Assembly: GCF_023221595.1 (NCBI RefSeq)
Contig: NZ_CP096568.1
Location: forward strand, 186,001 to 250,000
Length of the DNA: 64,000 bases
DNA from: Rhodococcus qingshengii JCM 15477
GTDB taxonomy: Bacteria; Actinomycetota; Actinomycetes; Mycobacteriales; Mycobacteriaceae
Direction: 5' to 3'
Shown one piece after another: positions 27,241-35,893 of the stretch. Position 1 is the first letter of the stretch, and every line of letters begins with the position of its first letter. The position numbers were made by a program, and so were the translations under genes. The notes beneath the pieces are model-generated. The model was not told the origin of the DNA. It did no database searches and was given only the letters and a program-made list of their open reading frames with translations.

Positions 27241-28128
27241 TCACCCCAGAGAATTCGCGGCAACGCGACCCGGCATCAGATATAAGTGCGCCATCCGCGC
27301 AAAGGTCAACTGACGCCGAATGCTCTCATCAGTGGCAAGCGGGCGCAATCGGCGTGTCAAATGGTGCATTTTGCGCACCGCCACAAGCGGTTGTACCAGG
27401 GTGCTTCCGATTCGCGCTACCGGCGATTTATCGACCGCGGTGTTCACACCGACGGTTTGGCCGTCAGAAATCCGATATCGAACTACCATCTCGTCATCAA
27501 CATCTAATGCGTTACGACTGGCAGCGAAGAGAGACAACCACCGGTCATGAAGCCAACCCGGTGGTACCGGTAACGTCGTTGCTACCGAAGCCATTTCGAT
27601 CATCATCGCGGCCCCCGTCGCCATCGGCGATCTGATCACCGAGCGGAAACGCGCTAGCGGGCTCGCTGAATCCCAGTTATCGAGTACCGGAAAATTCTCG
27701 CGAAGCGTGGAATTCAATAGTTGACCCGACTCGTCGATGAGCATCCCGTCGCCTACTGTGACCGCCGCTCCGGTAGCCACCAGACGCTCAGATTGGTGTG
27801 CCAGACGATGTGGTTCCCACACATCATCCTGATCTGAGAACGCAACGAACCTACAGTGCACTATCTCACGCAGGCCAAGCTCGAAATTCGCAGCGATTCT
27901 GGTGAAAAGTTCGATCCCCGGTGCCGGAGGTGCCTGTACCACCCGGAGTTCGATTCCTGATTCTGCAACCAGTTGTCTGACCGTCGAGACTGATGAGTCC
28001 TGCGATTGATCGTCGACCAGCACGATCAGTGCGGGCACAAGACTCTGCGTCAAGATTGATCGAACCTGCTCGGGCAGATAGCGCTCCCCGTTATGAGTAA
28101 CGATCACAACACCGATGGATTCACTCAT
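27241..28128 (-). CDS. Family 2 glycosyltransferase, rhamnosyltransferase-like
   Basis: A 295-aa GT-A fold inverting glycosyltransferase. The N-terminal sugar-nucleotide site reads GVVIVTHNGERYLPEQVRSIL with VDDQSQDSS, and the metal site is FSDQDDVWEP. The overall shape resembles rhamnosyltransferases that extend O-antigen or arabinogalactan linkers, but the donor and linkage are not determinable. It lies last in the minus-strand set that includes the exporter and priming enzyme. The region from 26990 to its end at 27240 shows no gene. Confidence 0.85.
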   Translation of the reverse strand: MSESIGVVIVTHNGERYLPEQVRSILTQSLVPALIVLVDDQSQDSSVSTVRQLVAESGIELRVVQAPPAPGIELFTRIAANFELGLREIVHCRFVAFSDQDDVWEPHRLAHQSERLVATGAAVTVGDGMLIDESGQLLNSTLRENFPVLDNWDSASPLARFRSVIRSPMATGAAMMIEMASVATTLPVPPGWLHDRWLSLFAASRNALDVDDEMVVRYRISDGQTVGVNTAVDKSPVARIGSTLVQPLVAVRKMHHLTRRLRPLATDESIRRQLTFARMAHLYLMPGRVAANSLG

Positions 28129-28199
28129 TAGTGTGACCTCTCGATCCTGCAGGACCGCGCCTTCGCATCACCACTGTGTGAATCCTTGCTCCGTAATTC

Positions 28200-29198
28200 T
28201 TAGGATGTGCTGCCACGCATCGCAGTTTCGAACATAGGCCAGGAATCATGCAGGTCGTCCTGCCAGTATCCCCAGTCGTGAGTACGGTTGACACGAAAAT
28301 TGAAGGTGTAGTCGATACCGACCGTGTCAAGCCGTGAGGTCAGTCGGTTAGTGCACATGTTGGTGGCGGCTTCGATGAGGCCGCCGACCACCAGGCGATC
28401 AACCCATGCTTTCGGGTCTCGGTCGATGCCCGGTGAGTCGAATGTGTCGTGAGGGCCTGGCAGCCCGGCGCCATTAGAAATATAGATTTCAGTTCCGCGC
28501 AACTTGTCCGCTCGAAGGTACGGGTCGTTCGCTGCCCACGTCGGGTCATCTGTGGGGCCCCACATGTTTGCGGTATCGCCACCTCCCCTGCCCTCCACTA
28601 GAATTCGGACGTACAGCGCGCCGAGTGGGTCACTTGTCTGAGCGCAACCGCTGTACGATCCCACTGCGCTGTACAGTCCTGGGGCCTCGATGGCCAGGCT
28701 CAGAACGGAAGTGGCCGCCATCGAGATTCCGGCAATCGAGTTCTTCCCGTTGGTTTTCAGGACGTCGTCGATAATCGGTGGGAGCTCGCGGGTCAAGAAG
28801 GTCGACCATTTATTCCTGCCCAATACCGGATCGTCGTTCTTCCAATCGGCATAGTATGTGTACGCGCCTCCGCGTGGCATGACCACATTAACGTTTTTGT
28901 CGGCGAAAAAATCTTTCACATCTGTTTTCTGTTCCCAAAGTTCGCCGAGCAAGTAGAGAACCGGCAGGGATTCGTTTCCGGTCTCTGGCCGCAACACGTC
29001 CAACACGATCACACGATCCATAGATTCCGAGTACACGGACAGCTCCCATTGCCTGTCGGCGACATGGACCAATCCCGTCGAGCGTGAAGGCGACGAGGCG
29101 GCGGCGGGTTCCGCAAAACTTGGTGCAGTGCCGGAACCAATTGTCAGTATCACTGTCAATAGACCTACAACGATTCCGGACGACATGCGATTGATCAT
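28200..29198 (-). CDS. Secreted antigen-85-like esterase / mycolyltransferase homologue
   Basis: A 332-aa exported alpha/beta hydrolase. A signal peptide ends near SFA-EP (about 29). The nucleophile elbow is GISMA with Ser159, PVLYLLGELW resembles the family start, and RTHDWGYW supplies His307 just before the C-terminus, as in antigen 85 and corynebacterial mycolyltransferases. Such enzymes move mycolic acids onto trehalose, arabinogalactan or proteins. Its place inside a polysaccharide cluster suggests acylation of the exported glycan, which is inference. It supports a mycolate-bearing host. Confidence 0.85.
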   Translation of the reverse strand: MINRMSSGIVVGLLTVILTIGSGTAPSFAEPAAASSPSRSTGLVHVADRQWELSVYSESMDRVIVLDVLRPETGNESLPVLYLLGELWEQKTDVKDFFADKNVNVVMPRGGAYTYYADWKNDDPVLGRNKWSTFLTRELPPIIDDVLKTNGKNSIAGISMAATSVLSLAIEAPGLYSAVGSYSGCAQTSDPLGALYVRILVEGRGGGDTANMWGPTDDPTWAANDPYLRADKLRGTEIYISNGAGLPGPHDTFDSPGIDRDPKAWVDRLVVGGLIEAATNMCTNRLTSRLDTVGIDYTFNFRVNRTHDWGYWQDDLHDSWPMFETAMRGSTS

Positions 29199-29244
29199 AG
29201 TAATGCCTCTCTTTGCTCCACGAAAAAGGAACTCACTGACGACT

Positions 29245-31197
29245 TCAGCAGGTCGGGACGTCCACCTCTACATGAGCCGGTATTACCAGCGGTTGAATCG
29301 GAACACGAGCCTCACCGGACGCTGCAGGTTCTGTCATCTGAAACTGGATATCCGCGGATTTTCCGGGTTGGGTGAGCACTTGAACGGTAAAAACCGGGTG
29401 CCCAAGCTCTTTCGTCATGATCGCAAAGGACGGAGCGCCGTTGATAGTTACCTGGCTGAGTTCGGCTCCTTCTGTGGCGAACAGCGAGACCACCGACCGG
29501 TTCGTGCCGGGTGGTCCAGGATACTGCGTGACCTCGGTTCTTCGCCCGACCAGGTAAGATGGATAGTCGTCGCGCATGGGGGCAGTGTTGGTCAGTTGAA
29601 CATCTACTGTGGAATTACGTCGTTCATCTTCGCACGAATCCGCCCGGTACGCGATGCTACGAGCCAAATAGTAATCCATCTTGCCGCCGGCTCCATTGTT
29701 GACAATCACGTTGGCGTAAGGAGCAGAATCTTCGGGTACGGTGTGGGCGACCGCGGTCCCCGCAATGAATTCTTGTTCTGTGGGATTCGCACTCCAGACA
29801 GATATCCGCTGTTCACTGACAGCCCTTGAGATCGCCTTGAATAGGTCTTTCATGGATCCCGATCGAGAATTTATTTTCTCGATAACCGCCTTCGCGATAT
29901 CTTGCAGGTAATCCTTGCGGGCATACTGATCTTCACCGAAGCGGAAGTAGGCCTGGTTCAGCGTGATGTCAACAACATTCGACTCGTCGATGATCTCCCC
30001 GTCAGGCATCTGAATGGGGCCGACGGCCGACAGGATGTAGCTCAACGCGACTGGGTCTGTTGCGATGACTCCATCGACCGTCAAGCCGGAATGCTGGGCC
30101 CAGATCGATCGCCAGATCTGTGCAGCGTATGGGAAGTGGGGACTGAAATTCGCATTTTGCCAGTTCGTGGTGCTCGCCAGGTCTCCGCCATACATTTTCT
30201 CGAATTCAGGGCCTAGGTCGATTGGATCGTATTTCAATTCGAGTTCGAGATTACTCTCGGGTTTTTCGACCGAAATCTGGCCGTTCTCTGCACGCACGAT
30301 CGCGGACCCTCCCATCAATCCTCCCGTCCCGCGGGCCTCCGCATTTGTCTGGAAGGCGACGAAATAGTTGCGAGGTCCCTCTGCCCCAAGCATCGACGGG
30401 AGGATCTGGGCTGCTGAGTATCCTGTGTCAAGCCATCCTGTGAGCTGGGTGGTCTGCTCGACTAGTTGAGTGCGAACCCCATCGACAGGCGAGAAAAAGG
30501 TCGACGGAATGTCTGCCGCTTCTACGGCAAGGCCTGCCGAAGCCTCCTTCGCCTGAGCGAGAGCGGGAACAGCGTCGGCAAATGCGGCCAAATTCAAATT
30601 ATGGCCGCTATCTGAGCCGCCTGCAGACAGAACCGCTCCCGTCTTCGACGCCGGAACCAATACATCCGACACCAACCCGTCGACAACATCGATGATGCCT
30701 TGCACCGAGCGAAATGGGCTTCCCACGACCGGAACTGCCGCTGCGATGCGCCATGGCAACGAATTTGCGGCCGCGTGAGATCGATCCACGGAGTGCGCCG
30801 CAGATTCGATACTGTTGTTGAGCTCGTCAGCGTTGCCACCAAGTAGGGAGGTCTTTATTTGATCTACGCTGTCCCTCGCGGCCATCGCATTGGTGACGGT
30901 GACTACCGATTCGTACCCGAACCAGACGGCGAACGTGGACATGATGAGCAGCGCTCCGCCGCCGACCTTGCGCGCGAGTGGACTGCGTGACGTCGTAGGT
31001 TCAGCACGGCGGTGCACACCGCCCGTCGCCCGACGACGGCCACCCTGTCTTTCAGCCTTCGTTCCGTCATCATGAATGCTCACAGCGTGTGAAGTTCCCT
31101 TCTGCGGTGTCCCGCACCGACAAGTGCCTGATGCAGAATCGGAGAGTCGTAGCGTGCGAACGAGGTGCCAAACTGGTTCGCGCCAGTTCATTCTCAC
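29245..31197 (-). CDS. DUF4012 membrane-anchored protein
   Basis: A 650-aa protein with a basic, Arg-rich cytoplasmic N-terminus, one membrane helix (about 80-100) and a large outside domain of the DUF4012 family. Recognisable family stretches are GAEGPRNYFVAFQTNAEARGTGGLMGGSAIVRAENG and VDGVIATDPVALSYILSAVGPI. DUF4012 genes usually stand beside sugar transferases in actinobacterial polysaccharide clusters; their role is not established. The GTG at 31197 abuts the stop of the sugar transferase gene (TGAGTG); an ATG two codons later or a GTG at 31083 are alternatives. Confidence 0.85.
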   Translation of the reverse strand: MRMNWREPVWHLVRTLRLSDSASGTCRCGTPQKGTSHAVSIHDDGTKAERQGGRRRATGGVHRRAEPTTSRSPLARKVGGGALLIMSTFAVWFGYESVVTVTNAMAARDSVDQIKTSLLGGNADELNNSIESAAHSVDRSHAAANSLPWRIAAAVPVVGSPFRSVQGIIDVVDGLVSDVLVPASKTGAVLSAGGSDSGHNLNLAAFADAVPALAQAKEASAGLAVEAADIPSTFFSPVDGVRTQLVEQTTQLTGWLDTGYSAAQILPSMLGAEGPRNYFVAFQTNAEARGTGGLMGGSAIVRAENGQISVEKPESNLELELKYDPIDLGPEFEKMYGGDLASTTNWQNANFSPHFPYAAQIWRSIWAQHSGLTVDGVIATDPVALSYILSAVGPIQMPDGEIIDESNVVDITLNQAYFRFGEDQYARKDYLQDIAKAVIEKINSRSGSMKDLFKAISRAVSEQRISVWSANPTEQEFIAGTAVAHTVPEDSAPYANVIVNNGAGGKMDYYLARSIAYRADSCEDERRNSTVDVQLTNTAPMRDDYPSYLVGRRTEVTQYPGPPGTNRSVVSLFATEGAELSQVTINGAPSFAIMTKELGHPVFTVQVLTQPGKSADIQFQMTEPAASGEARVPIQPLVIPAHVEVDVPTC

Positions 31198-32721
31198 TCA
31201 ATACGCACCGTCGCCCCTGATTACGGTCCGCACGGTCTTGACCACGATCAACAAATCCTGAACTAGAGACCAGTTTTCGACATACAGTAGATCCAGTCGG
31301 ACAGTCTCATCCCATGGCAAATCGGACCTGCCGCTGGTCTGCCACAGTCCAGTCAGTCCAGGTTTCACCAACAATCGGCGACGAATTTGATCGTCGTAAG
31401 CTTCGGTCTCGCGCAGCAGTGGCGGCCGAGGTCCGACTACACTCATCTCACCGCGGAGAACATTCAAGAACTGGGGCAGCTCGTCGATACTGTATCGGCG
31501 AAGCCACGAACCGACCCGTGTCATTCGAGGATCGTCACGAACCTTGAACAGCACCCCGCCCTCCACCTCGTTCGTGTGCATCAACCCGAGAAACTTCGAG
31601 TCTGCGTCGACAACCATCGAACGAAGTTTGAACATTCGGAAGGGCACACCGCCCAAACCTATCCGCTCCGATATATAGAAAGCGGGACCCCGGTTGTCGA
31701 TTTTTATTGCGAGTGCGGCAATCGCGATTAATGGTGCCGTAGCGGCGAGCGCCAGTAGCGCGAAAATAACATCGAAGGACTTTTTTCCGAACTTCTTCGC
31801 TCCATGATATTGGGGCTTTTCGATGTGAATCAACGGAAATCCTGAAACTGGGCGCATTTCCAAGCGAGGACCGGAAATATCGATCACCCCCGGCGAGACA
31901 ACCAAATCAACATTGAAGGGTTCGAGGTCCCACACCAGCTTTCGCATTCCCTTTAAACCTAAATATTCCGTCGCACTGACCACTACGGTATCTGCATTGG
32001 ATACTTTTAAAGCCTCGAGCAGGCAACTCTCGTCGCCATAGATGGGAATATCTCTGCCAAGAGATGAAATGTAGGTTTCGGCACCAATTTCAAAGTTCGG
32101 AACGCATGCACCGACAACACGGTATCCTGAACCTGGGTCGCGTGCGAACGAAGTATCTGCTTCAGCAACAGCTTCTCGGCTACCGATCAGAATTATCGAA
32201 GTTTGCAAAAGCCCTCGAACACGCTTGGCTGCAATTCGTCTCCGCCACATACGTCGACCGACTAAAATGCCCATGAGCCCAACGGAAAATCCTACCGCGA
32301 GGTATCCGCGGCCAAGGTCGAATTTCAGCAGCAGGGAACCCATCGCGATCAGTCCGAACAGACGTACGGTGGACGTAACGACTCGGCGATACTCCTCGGG
32401 CCCGCTTCCGACTACTCGCGGCGATCTAGTCCGATTGATCGCCAGAAAGCTCAACCACAAGACCGCAAGAACAATTGATATGAGAGTGTAACGCAGATGC
32501 TCGGACCCCCAGGCCTCGAATGTCGCGTCGGCCATCACTCTCGCCCATTGCGCAACCAATACGGCGCCCGCAATTACCAATGTATCCGTTATGCGGAGAC
32601 CCCGAATATACTGCTGTTCCCAGGCCCGTGCCCCACGAACTTCAGGCTCTCGGGTCGCAATCCCCATACGGAATTTGTTCCGGTTCTCACCGTAATTCGA
32701 ACTGTCCGAGGACTTCAACAT
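31198..32721 (-). CDS. Polyprenyl-phosphate sugar-1-phosphate transferase (priming enzyme)
   Basis: A 507-aa WbaP/CpsE-type enzyme. Four to five membrane helices come first, then a nucleotide-binding-like middle domain (SIILIGSREAVAEA), then a reentrant helix and the bacterial sugar transferase domain (about 310-505). That domain shows KKSFDVIFALLALAATAPL, FKLRSMVVDAD, RRYSIDELPQFLNVLRGEMSVVGPRPP and KPGLTGLWQTSGRSDLPW. It transfers a sugar phosphate to undecaprenyl phosphate to start each glycan chain. It is co-directional and contiguous with the DUF4012 gene. Confidence 0.93.
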   Translation of the reverse strand: MLKSSDSSNYGENRNKFRMGIATREPEVRGARAWEQQYIRGLRITDTLVIAGAVLVAQWARVMADATFEAWGSEHLRYTLISIVLAVLWLSFLAINRTRSPRVVGSGPEEYRRVVTSTVRLFGLIAMGSLLLKFDLGRGYLAVGFSVGLMGILVGRRMWRRRIAAKRVRGLLQTSIILIGSREAVAEADTSFARDPGSGYRVVGACVPNFEIGAETYISSLGRDIPIYGDESCLLEALKVSNADTVVVSATEYLGLKGMRKLVWDLEPFNVDLVVSPGVIDISGPRLEMRPVSGFPLIHIEKPQYHGAKKFGKKSFDVIFALLALAATAPLIAIAALAIKIDNRGPAFYISERIGLGGVPFRMFKLRSMVVDADSKFLGLMHTNEVEGGVLFKVRDDPRMTRVGSWLRRYSIDELPQFLNVLRGEMSVVGPRPPLLRETEAYDDQIRRRLLVKPGLTGLWQTSGRSDLPWDETVRLDLLYVENWSLVQDLLIVVKTVRTVIRGDGAY

Positions 32722-32788
32722 TGCGGTGTTCCCTGCAGCAGACGACTGGCATCACCGGCGCGCGTCTCGTGACAGATATTTGGCATAA

Positions 32789-33994
32789 TCAGATCGTGTC
32801 TGTAGTGTTCCAGCGGCCGCCGAGAGCCAAGTATCCGCTCCGTTCGACGCCGTAGCTTCCTCTTTCTACGAGCAAACGCACGGCTCCTCTAACGTGATCG
32901 AATACGTGTTGTGTGCTCTGGTCTGACACCGCCGCATGTACGACGAACTCCCCAGAAGTCAGAGGCAAGGACGGAATCATGAAATTCAACACTCCGCCCC
33001 CGTCGATAGCCGGGATCGGAAAGTCCGAGTCACGAGTATTGGTGTCCCAGAGCAGAATCCCATCCACAGTCTCGATCGTGAGAGCGAAGACTGGATTATC
33101 GATTCTCTCGCTGGCGGTGTAGTGGATACGAAATTCGATCGGCGCGCCGGCAACCACCTGCATCAGATCAGATGTTTCGCCGTAACCGACGACCTCCACT
33201 GCTTCCAACCGTGCTTCACCCGATCCGTAGCGGATTCTACCTTGCGCGTCTCGGCCGAGGTCTGTCCGCGTCGAGTCGAAATACTGCGCGAGTACTGAAC
33301 TGGCGGGGCCGACAGCCTTCACCTCGCCGTGTTCGAGCCAAGCCGCGTGGTCGGACATATTCCTTAGTGCCGCGATCGAATGTGCGACTACCACTACCGT
33401 GCGACCTTCGTGGCGTATTTGAGCGAATTTTGCGGTACACTTCTCCTGAAAAGCTGCATCACCAACAGCTAATACTTCATCTACAACGAGTATTTCTGGT
33501 TCAACGGTGATGGCAACCGAAAATCCGAGACGGACGTACATTCCGCTGGAATAGTTCTTTACCGGTTGATCGATAAATTCCTCAACTCCGGAGAAATCTA
33601 CGATTTCGTCAAACTTTCGATCGATTTCAGCCTTCTTCATTCCGAGTATCGACCCGTTGAGGTACACATTTTCGCGACCAGTCAATTCGGGATGAAATCC
33701 TGATCCTACTTCAAGAAGCGCAGCCAGTCGGCCCGATGTTTTGATAGATCCTTTTGTTGGATACAATATTTGTGCGATGCATTTGAGAAGCGTTGACTTT
33801 CCGGACCCGTTGTTACCAACCAGCGCAAAGGTCGATCCGCTCGGAATCTCGAAGGAAATGTCTTTGAGCGCCCAGAAGTCATCGTGAACTGATATCCGTC
33901 GACGCATGACGGCAGTTTTCAATGTCTGATTACGCTCGTGATATATTCGAAATTTCTTCGATATATCTTCGATGTTTATTGCATACTCGCTCAT
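32789..33994 (-). CDS. wzt: Wzt-type ABC exporter ATPase with C-terminal glycan-binding domain
   Basis: A 401-aa ATP-binding subunit. It has Walker A GNNGSGKST (60-68), signature YSSGM (149-152), Walker B EILVVDE (167-173) and the GSGFHPELTGRENVYLNGSILGM stretch typical of polysaccharide exporters. Residues 250-401 form a beta-sandwich C-terminal extension, as in O-antigen Wzt proteins that recognise the chain end. Its ATG overlaps the permease stop codon as ATGA. Together they move the finished lipid-linked polymer across the membrane. Confidence 0.93.
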   Translation of the reverse strand: MSEYAINIEDISKKFRIYHERNQTLKTAVMRRRISVHDDFWALKDISFEIPSGSTFALVGNNGSGKSTLLKCIAQILYPTKGSIKTSGRLAALLEVGSGFHPELTGRENVYLNGSILGMKKAEIDRKFDEIVDFSGVEEFIDQPVKNYSSGMYVRLGFSVAITVEPEILVVDEVLAVGDAAFQEKCTAKFAQIRHEGRTVVVVAHSIAALRNMSDHAAWLEHGEVKAVGPASSVLAQYFDSTRTDLGRDAQGRIRYGSGEARLEAVEVVGYGETSDLMQVVAGAPIEFRIHYTASERIDNPVFALTIETVDGILLWDTNTRDSDFPIPAIDGGGVLNFMIPSLPLTSGEFVVHAAVSDQSTQHVFDHVRGAVRLLVERGSYGVERSGYLALGGRWNTTDTI

Positions 33995-34830
33995 AGCGCT
34001 TCAGCCAATCCCTTCACGTGCCGCTGGAAGACGAGGCTGCCAACGACGAAAGCTCCGACGGACCAACTGACACAAGCAATCAAATTCGCAGTTTCAGGCA
34101 TCCGATTGTCATAAATGAGATTGCGAATCACCTCCAAAAATTGCCCGATCGGGTTCAAGTTGTAGATATCCGCCAAAGTAACGCCAGCCACAAGGGGGCC
34201 AATTTTGTCGGATTGCTCAACAACTAATGCAGCAGGATATACTATCGGCGTTAAATAGAACCAAAGCTGAAAAAGTATGTTCACAAAATGTTGAGTGTCA
34301 CGGAAGTACACATTCGCAATCGAGGCAATCATCGAGATTCCTGTTGCAAACAGCCAGAGCAAGATCATTACCACGAAGAGGCAGGGAAGCCAAATCAAGA
34401 CCTTCGATCCCACCAATACCAGCGCGACAATCAGTACTGCCATCTCGATCAACCAAGTGAAAGCCGAGGAAAGCGAGTTCGCGATCACCAGTGATACGCG
34501 CGAGAAATGGACCTTCTGAATGAGGTTCGCGTTACCGACGAGTGAGACCATCCCCCCGTTAACCACATTGGTGAAAAATGTCCAAGGCAGGAGCGCGCAC
34601 AGCAGCCACAAAGCAAAAACATCGATGCCACTAGGGTCTCCGGGATCAGGGGTGATCTTGATGATGTAGGAAAAGACGACCGTGTAAATTGCCATGGCCA
34701 TCAGAGGGTTGGCCAGCGACCAGAGTTGGCCGAAGGCAGTCCCCTTGTACTTGGCTTTGATTTCTCGTCGAGTCAGGTTGAGAAGAAGCTCCCGTGAATC
34801 ACGCAGCTCCCTCACCATGGAAAACCGCAA
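33991..34830 (-). CDS. wzm: Wzm-type ABC exporter permease
   Basis: A 279-aa ABC-2 family permease with six predicted membrane helices; LLLNLTRREIKAKYKGTAFGQLWSLANPL is the conserved family start, and FYLTPIVYP the usual mid-protein motif. A TTG at 34830 has AAGGAG 4 nt upstream and gives the expected N-terminus, so I prefer it; an ATG 4 codons later has no ribosome binding site, and longer starts add non-homologous residues. It pairs with the ATPase gene. Confidence 0.9.
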   Translation of the reverse strand: MRFSMVRELRDSRELLLNLTRREIKAKYKGTAFGQLWSLANPLMAMAIYTVVFSYIIKITPDPGDPSGIDVFALWLLCALLPWTFFTNVVNGGMVSLVGNANLIQKVHFSRVSLVIANSLSSAFTWLIEMAVLIVALVLVGSKVLIWLPCLFVVMILLWLFATGISMIASIANVYFRDTQHFVNILFQLWFYLTPIVYPAALVVEQSDKIGPLVAGVTLADIYNLNPIGQFLEVIRNLIYDNRMPETANLIACVSWSVGAFVVGSLVFQRHVKGLAEAL

Positions 34831-34918
34831 GTGTCTCCTTCGGTTCCGGCCAGAATTCACCTGAGCACGGTAGTGAAAAATTTGAGTATATCTGACAACC
34901 GAACATCCGATCGGACGT

Positions 34919-35617
34919 TCAGCCCTCACGCATGATACGAGCGGCCGAACGAAGCCGCGTCAGTACCGAATCCGAACGCACCGGTGGACCCGCAGCGCCG
35001 CTCGACCGGTTCTCCATTGACGGAACCAAATCGAAGCGCCATGTCGCCCCCGAACGCAAAACTTTGGCCGGCACACCTGCGCAGACACAGTTACCGGGCA
35101 GCGTCCCGCGAACCAACGACATCGCCCCTACGACCGATCCATCGCCGATACGCGCCCCCTTGAGCACCATCGAACGCTGTCCTATCCAGACCCGGTTACC
35201 GATCTCGATGTCCTTAGCAGGGTTTATTCTCTCCGATGTCTCGACATCGATAATCGAGTGCATATCGCTGATCGAGACGTCGATCTGGCCAGCGAAAAGT
35301 ACTCCAGATCCCATATCCACGCGACCGGGTTCATGCATCAGAATTCGTGTCGACCCGTTGAAACCACTGTCCGACCCGACGGTGAAATGGCCGTCTCGTT
35401 CGGTGAAGACGAAGATGTCGTTCAGCACCGTGCGGGCGTTGATCCGAACCGAACTCTCGGAACCCAAGTCCAGGTACATACCCGCACTCGTACAACCGGG
35501 GCCGACAGATATGTGGTTGTCGTTACCACGAAAAATCACGGTCCCGTTCAGCGAGTCCCGCGAACGCCCATCCACAGCAACCGTGTTCCGCTCGCCCCGG
35601 TCATCAACAGTGAGCAT
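34919..35617 (-). CDS. Left-handed beta-helix acyltransferase
   Basis: A 232-aa hexapeptide-repeat protein (repeats such as IEIGNRVWIGQRSMVLKGARIGDGSVVGAMSLV, then CVCAGVPAKVLR). Proteins of this fold acetylate sugars on lipid-linked or nucleotide-linked precursors in the cytoplasm. The ATG at 35617 has GAGGAG upstream; an upstream in-frame start at 35707 has none. It could acetylate the amino sugar made by the WecE-like enzyme, but that link is inference. Confidence 0.82.
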   Translation of the reverse strand: MLTVDDRGERNTVAVDGRSRDSLNGTVIFRGNDNHISVGPGCTSAGMYLDLGSESSVRINARTVLNDIFVFTERDGHFTVGSDSGFNGSTRILMHEPGRVDMGSGVLFAGQIDVSISDMHSIIDVETSERINPAKDIEIGNRVWIGQRSMVLKGARIGDGSVVGAMSLVRGTLPGNCVCAGVPAKVLRSGATWRFDLVPSMENRSSGAAGPPVRSDSVLTRLRSAARIMREG

Positions 35618-35893
35618 CGGGCTTCTCCTCACAACAGGTAGAGTCCGAGTGCAGAATGCTGGCTGCCTCCGCTCGAATCGATCCGATTCGTCGCGCACTG
35701 CGGACATCCGACAGTAAACACGACCGTCTAATTCATGGCGAGACCGCCCGTGCCGACCTAGCGAGCATCAATCTAAACGCGTGTATCGTCCGCGTCGTCC
35801 AGGCCGGAGAACGAGAACGGCAGTTCATGCACTAGTCTTTGCGATCGTCGAGTGAATCGCACCCGGTTCACAGCCTAAGTGAGAAGGCTCCCT

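Noticed and set aside
34932..35717. 261-codon plus-strand frame
   Set aside because: Antisense to the hexapeptide acyltransferase, whose repeats are unmistakable on the minus strand.
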